A DNA stretch of 64,000 bases, from contig JAZBQD010000019.1 of the NCBI GenBank assembly GCA_036583965.1, forward strand, positions 16,073,585 through 16,137,584, read 5' to 3'. Below the pieces are notes generated by a model. The model searched no databases and was not told the origin of the DNA. It worked only from the letters and a program-made list of their open reading frames with translations. The stretch is from Prunella strophiata (lineage: Eukaryota > Chordata > Aves > Passeriformes > Prunellidae). A program made the position numbers and the translations under genes. Shown one piece after another: positions 61,001 through 64,000 of the stretch. Positions within the stretch are counted from its first letter, which is position 1. Every line of letters starts with the position of its first letter.

Positions 61001-64000
61001 GGGAAGGAAGGAACTGAAAAGAAAGAGGAACTCTGACATAAATGGGACATGTCCCAAATATAGTTTCAGAGAAAACAGGGTGGAGACAGACTCTACCATA
61101 CCATAAATACATGATCTTCCAGCAGGAAGCTGCTGTAAAGTAATGCTTTGGATCCAATGATGGCAGTGTCCATCTGTACCTGTCTGCATTCTGTCAGTGA
61201 ACAACTCTTGAATTCAAGCAGTTCATGGTCCCTGTATTGTCTTAAAGGGCATTGGGCCCTTTCTGTCAATCTAGTGCTTACCTTAATTTTCAGAGCAAAC
61301 AATCTCTGCAGTATTTTTGTCTACTACAACAGAAGAACTAATCTAAAGAAGCAGTCTGTTAATTTGAAAATGTAAAATTTTCCTCGTTCTTGAAAAAACC
61401 TGTTCACTTAAATTAATACACATGCAAAATTAATGTAGTAGGAAGGTGGTTCCATAATAATTCTGAAGACTTTGTTGTACTGTTTTTGTGAAAATATTCT
61501 GCACACAACAAATAATGCAACATGGAAAATTACATACTTTAAATATATAACACTTTTCAAGCAAGCAACATTTAACAGCACTACCTCTATCTCAAATTAC
61601 AAAGGTGGGGCTTTTGAGTACTTAATTTATCATTGAAAAGCCCTTGTTGTTTGCCCAATGATGAGTGCTGGAGATGTCATTATCTGATAAAAAGAAAAGG
61701 CTATGGGAATTGAAATAGTGGAAAAGGATAAAATCAGGTCTTTTTCTTATTCTACTGCTGTGCAGAGGATCTCACTGTCAGCTCCAATGTTTCTCAACAA
61801 CAGAAAGGAATGCTGCTACCAGGGTTTTACAACTAAAAAAAGGAAACCGGATGAAACTTTAACAAAATTTAAAGATAGATAAGAAAGCTTTTGAAAATTT
61901 CAAATGCACAGCTCAGGAGGATGTAGATGTCAGTAATTCAAAACTCTTTCCAGTGCAGCTACTCATCGTTCCAGTGGGAAAGAGATCTGCATTTGAATGA
62001 GAACTCTGCCTGGAGCAACAACACTTCTGCCAGATCCTCTCAAACCACTTCACTTCCTTGGATTTGAGAGGTCTTCCAGACATCAGTACAAGTTTTACAT
62101 GGAGAAGTGCTGGTCAGTATATATTCTTCAAAGTAGTTTTTAATAGCTGATATTCTAGTTTTGTCTATGACTTTTGTCTTTTTACCCTGACTGATACATA
62201 CCATGCATGGGACATCTGAGGTAGAATTACTTTCTAGAATGCTAGAATGCCCCATCCCAATAAGCAAAAGACAATTTTTTGGTTCCCAATAATTAGCAAA
62301 CTATTTTGGCTTTTAATGAGGTTCTGAAACAGTAAAAATTAAAATAAAATTACAAAATTGCATTGACAATTTGTGTGTTTGGAGGAAGCAAATCACAGAG
62401 CACATATGTAAGATTGCAGTTATGCTTCAGCAGACACAGTACCTTGTCTTGCTACTATTAAGCTGGCCATGCAGTCTGGGACACTTGTTCCTGCAGCCAG
62501 GAAAGTAATGCCCATGATCACATCTGGTATCCCAAGGGTGTATCCAATCACAGTCACCTGAACAAGGAGGAAGGTGGATTAACTTATCATATTTGGAAAC
62601 TGTTCTCATTCCAACACAGTTGTGGTATACTCTTAACTTTGATTTCTGGTGTGGACTCTAACAGGAATAGACTCAGAACACTTATCCATTTCTGCAAATT
62701 AAATACTTGTGGAATAAACAGCCTAAAACCAACCCTGTGCAAAGGAAAAGTGCTTTGGGTCTTATTATTCAACATTCTATGAACAAACAAAATCTCCATT
62801 TCCTGTTGTTCTAACATGACATGCTGCTGTTTTAAGGAGATACAGTCCAACCTGTGGGTTTGGGGTTTTTTTGGTTTCCACAGAAGGCAGGATTCTCACT
62901 GGTTCCATTCTCAAAAGGACTGCAATCAATATTATATTGTAATATATTGGCAGAGATATAAAGAACTTATTGTAACCTAACACATGAAGAAGGAACTAGT
63001 TTCTTCTATGACTTCTCATATAATCCCAAAGTGAGCATGTCTGGTTATTCTGTCCCTGATGTTCCAGATGCAGCTTGAAAAGAGCTTAGGGAATCACTGA
63101 AGATTGCAGCAGAGCTCTTAGAAAGGACAGGGAACTGTATTTAGCTGGAAAATCCAAAGTGGGCTGAAAAAACATCAAGAAAAGGCAGCTGAAAAGGAAA
63201 CAGGCTTGTGAGAGTGAGAAGACTGAACCAGGCACAGAGAGCTGTTTCCCTGCTGAGACTGCCAAGGATGGAAGTCTTCTAGGTATGTGTTGTTTTCTTG
63301 AAATAGTCTATCACATGAGGAAAACGACCCTACACTAAAGAAAAGGTGTATTTTAGGAACTCAACTGACAAACCTTATCTTCAGGGGCAAGCAGAGGCCC
63401 AGGAATAGAAGCCAGCATGAGTCTCTTGCTGAGACTGGTAACAAGGTGCTGTGGCCCAGCTGCCTCTTAAAGCAGTATGGGCTGCAGCCTTAATGAGCAC
63501 CTCTGTCATTTGTGAAGGGAGTAGCTATATATGGAACCCAGGTGCAGAGTATGACCCTCCAAAGGACATATAATATGATACAAATGTGTGGCTTTGGCTG
63601 GCAAATTAATTTCTTAGACACAGGCTATGTTAGAGGATTGTTTTACAATGCAAAAATTATATAGAAAGTTGCAAAAAGTATACAGGAAACACAACCTTTC
63701 ATGAGAGGAAACATAGAGCGGTTTTCAAATGCCTGACAGGCATCTGAGGAAAGTAGAGATGTTCTCCACTACTTTCCTGTACTGTACTGTGCCCTATACA
63801 GTAAAGGCCCAATTATTTCTGCAGAATAAAAGGCAGCAAAAAGCTAAAATTATAACAATTATTGTGTGAGCTGAAGAAACTGCACTACAATTACATGCCT
63901 TTCTTTGACAAATACACAGAAGATTTTTACATACTTTGAGATGCACATTTCACTCAGTACAAAGTCCTGCCACATACACTTACCATCCACACCATGAAGT
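57860..64000 (-). CDS. SLC24A4: SLC24A4 gene, K+-dependent Na+/Ca2+ exchanger 4 (last five coding exons)
   Basis: SLC24A4 (NCKX4) is a multi-pass membrane protein that exports Ca2+ plus K+ in exchange for Na+. In mammals it acts in olfactory neuron adaptation and enamel formation. The coding sequence joins 64000-63984 (exon continues off the edge), 62557-62443, 60335-60223, 59611-59546 and 58012-57860, with GT-AG introns and fitting phases. It covers the whole alpha-2 repeat: [20 protein letters not shown] with its Asp, and [12 protein letters not shown] with the Asp tied to K+ dependence in NCKX2. The final membrane segments and the tail CREEL follow. Paralogue choice: [18 protein letters not shown] and [12 protein letters not shown] match NCKX4, whereas NCKX3 has IRLNSRGLIYSV and a tail ending CGDH. 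RIN3 lying directly downstream agrees with the human gene order. Confidence 0.95.
58013..59545 (-). other. SLC24A4 last intron
   Basis: A 1.5 kb GT-AG intron containing a 23-base tandem duplication (59313-59358). No other repeat or exon is recognised. Confidence 0.85.
59313..59358. repeat. 23-bp perfect tandem duplication
   Basis: GCCACTGAAATCCATGGGAC ATA occurs twice in immediate succession. The unit resembles the "gccattgaagtcaatgggac" core of ancient amniote repeats, so the duplication may lie inside such a remnant. Confidence 0.9.
59546..59611 (-). CDS. SLC24A4: SLC24A4 exon, penultimate
   Basis: A 66-base exon, phase 0 at both ends, encoding [22 protein letters not shown], a transmembrane helix. 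The acceptor is TTTCCACAG and the donor GTAAGT. It is too short to stand out as an open frame and was found by phase and family similarity. Confidence 0.95.
59612..60222 (-). other. SLC24A4 intron (611 bp)
   Basis: A short intron with GTATGT donor and CCACAG acceptor. I see no repeat or regulatory element in it. Confidence 0.88.
60223..60335 (-). CDS. SLC24A4: SLC24A4 exon, alpha-2 repeat second half
   Basis: A 113-base exon encoding (G)[20 protein letters not shown], then [17 protein letters not shown]. The acceptor is TTTTTCTCTGCAG and the donor GTATGT. The Asp in NVFDIL corresponds to NCKX2 Asp575, which is needed for K+ dependence. Confidence 0.97.
60336..62442 (-). other. SLC24A4 intron (2.1 kb)
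   Basis: An intron with GTACTG donor at 62442 and TCTGCAG acceptor at 60336. I recognise nothing in it beyond unique AT-rich sequence. Confidence 0.88.
62443..62557 (-). CDS. SLC24A4: SLC24A4 exon, alpha-2 repeat first half
   Basis: A 115-base exon encoding [20 protein letters not shown] and then [18 protein letters not shown] plus one base of a glycine codon. The acceptor is TTGTTCAG and the donor GTACTG. The Asp in SVPDCM lines up with the Ca2+-site Asp548 of NCKX2. Confidence 0.97.
62558..63983 (-). other. SLC24A4 intron (1.4 kb)
   Basis: An intron with GTAAGT donor at 63983 and TTGTTCAG acceptor at 62558. No feature is recognised inside. Confidence 0.88.
63984..64000 (-). CDS. SLC24A4: SLC24A4 exon fragment at window edge
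   Basis: Seventeen bases encoding ...FMVWM before a GTAAGT donor (phase 0). This is the end of the transmembrane segment preceding the alpha-2 repeat. The rest of the exon lies beyond the right edge. Confidence 0.88.

Overview
The window is vertebrate nuclear DNA, almost certainly from a passerine (songbird) genome. The evidence is split coding exons with GT/AG introns, avian CR1 retrotransposon fragments, two ERV-type solo LTRs, and a SINE made of a tRNA-Ile-like body joined to a CR1 tail (the TguSINE1 type known from songbirds). No bacterial-style gene, operon or CRISPR array is present. Nearly all open frames outside the exons listed here are chance frames.

Two protein-coding genes are present, both on the minus strand. 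From right to left: (1) the last five coding exons of SLC24A4 (NCKX4, a K+-dependent Na+/Ca2+ exchanger), from the window edge at 64000 to a stop codon at 57860-57862. A probable long 3' UTR follows, running to a well-formed polyadenylation site near 51.68 kb. (2) About 3.6 kb of intergenic DNA. (3) RIN3 (Ras and Rab interactor 3, a RAB5-family GEF), from a TATA/ETS-type promoter near 48.07 kb through coding exons 1-5 (N-terminus and SH2 domain) into the large proline-rich exon 6, which runs off the left edge. The VPS9 and RA domains lie outside the window. I reassembled the exons by hand. Every junction keeps phase and the joined protein follows vertebrate RIN3 and SLC24A4. The SLC24A4-RIN3 order and orientation match the human 14q32.12 locus.

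By region: 1-1094 RIN3 exon 6, with an apparent one-base frame disruption; 1095-4976 intron 5, with a T32 tract at its acceptor; 4977-5068 exon 5; 5069-8981 intron 4, with a solo LTR touching a ~1 kb GGAA/CTTT-type satellite; 8982-9054 exon 4; 9055-26583 intron 3; 26584-26698 exon 3; 26699-29440 intron 2, with a CR1 piece; 29441-29627 exon 2; 29628-47761 intron 1, with an LTR, a SINE and an old CR1; 47762-48045 exon 1 and 5' UTR; 48.05-51.68 kb intergenic; 51.68-57.86 kb SLC24A4 3' UTR; 57.86-64 kb SLC24A4 terminal exons and introns.

I found no undescribed multi-gene system. The items most worth a second look are the RIN3 exon 6 frame break between its two SH3-binding motifs, the intronic GGAA satellite beside an LTR, the compact RIN3 promoter with a uORF, and the repeat-bearing SLC24A4 3' UTR.
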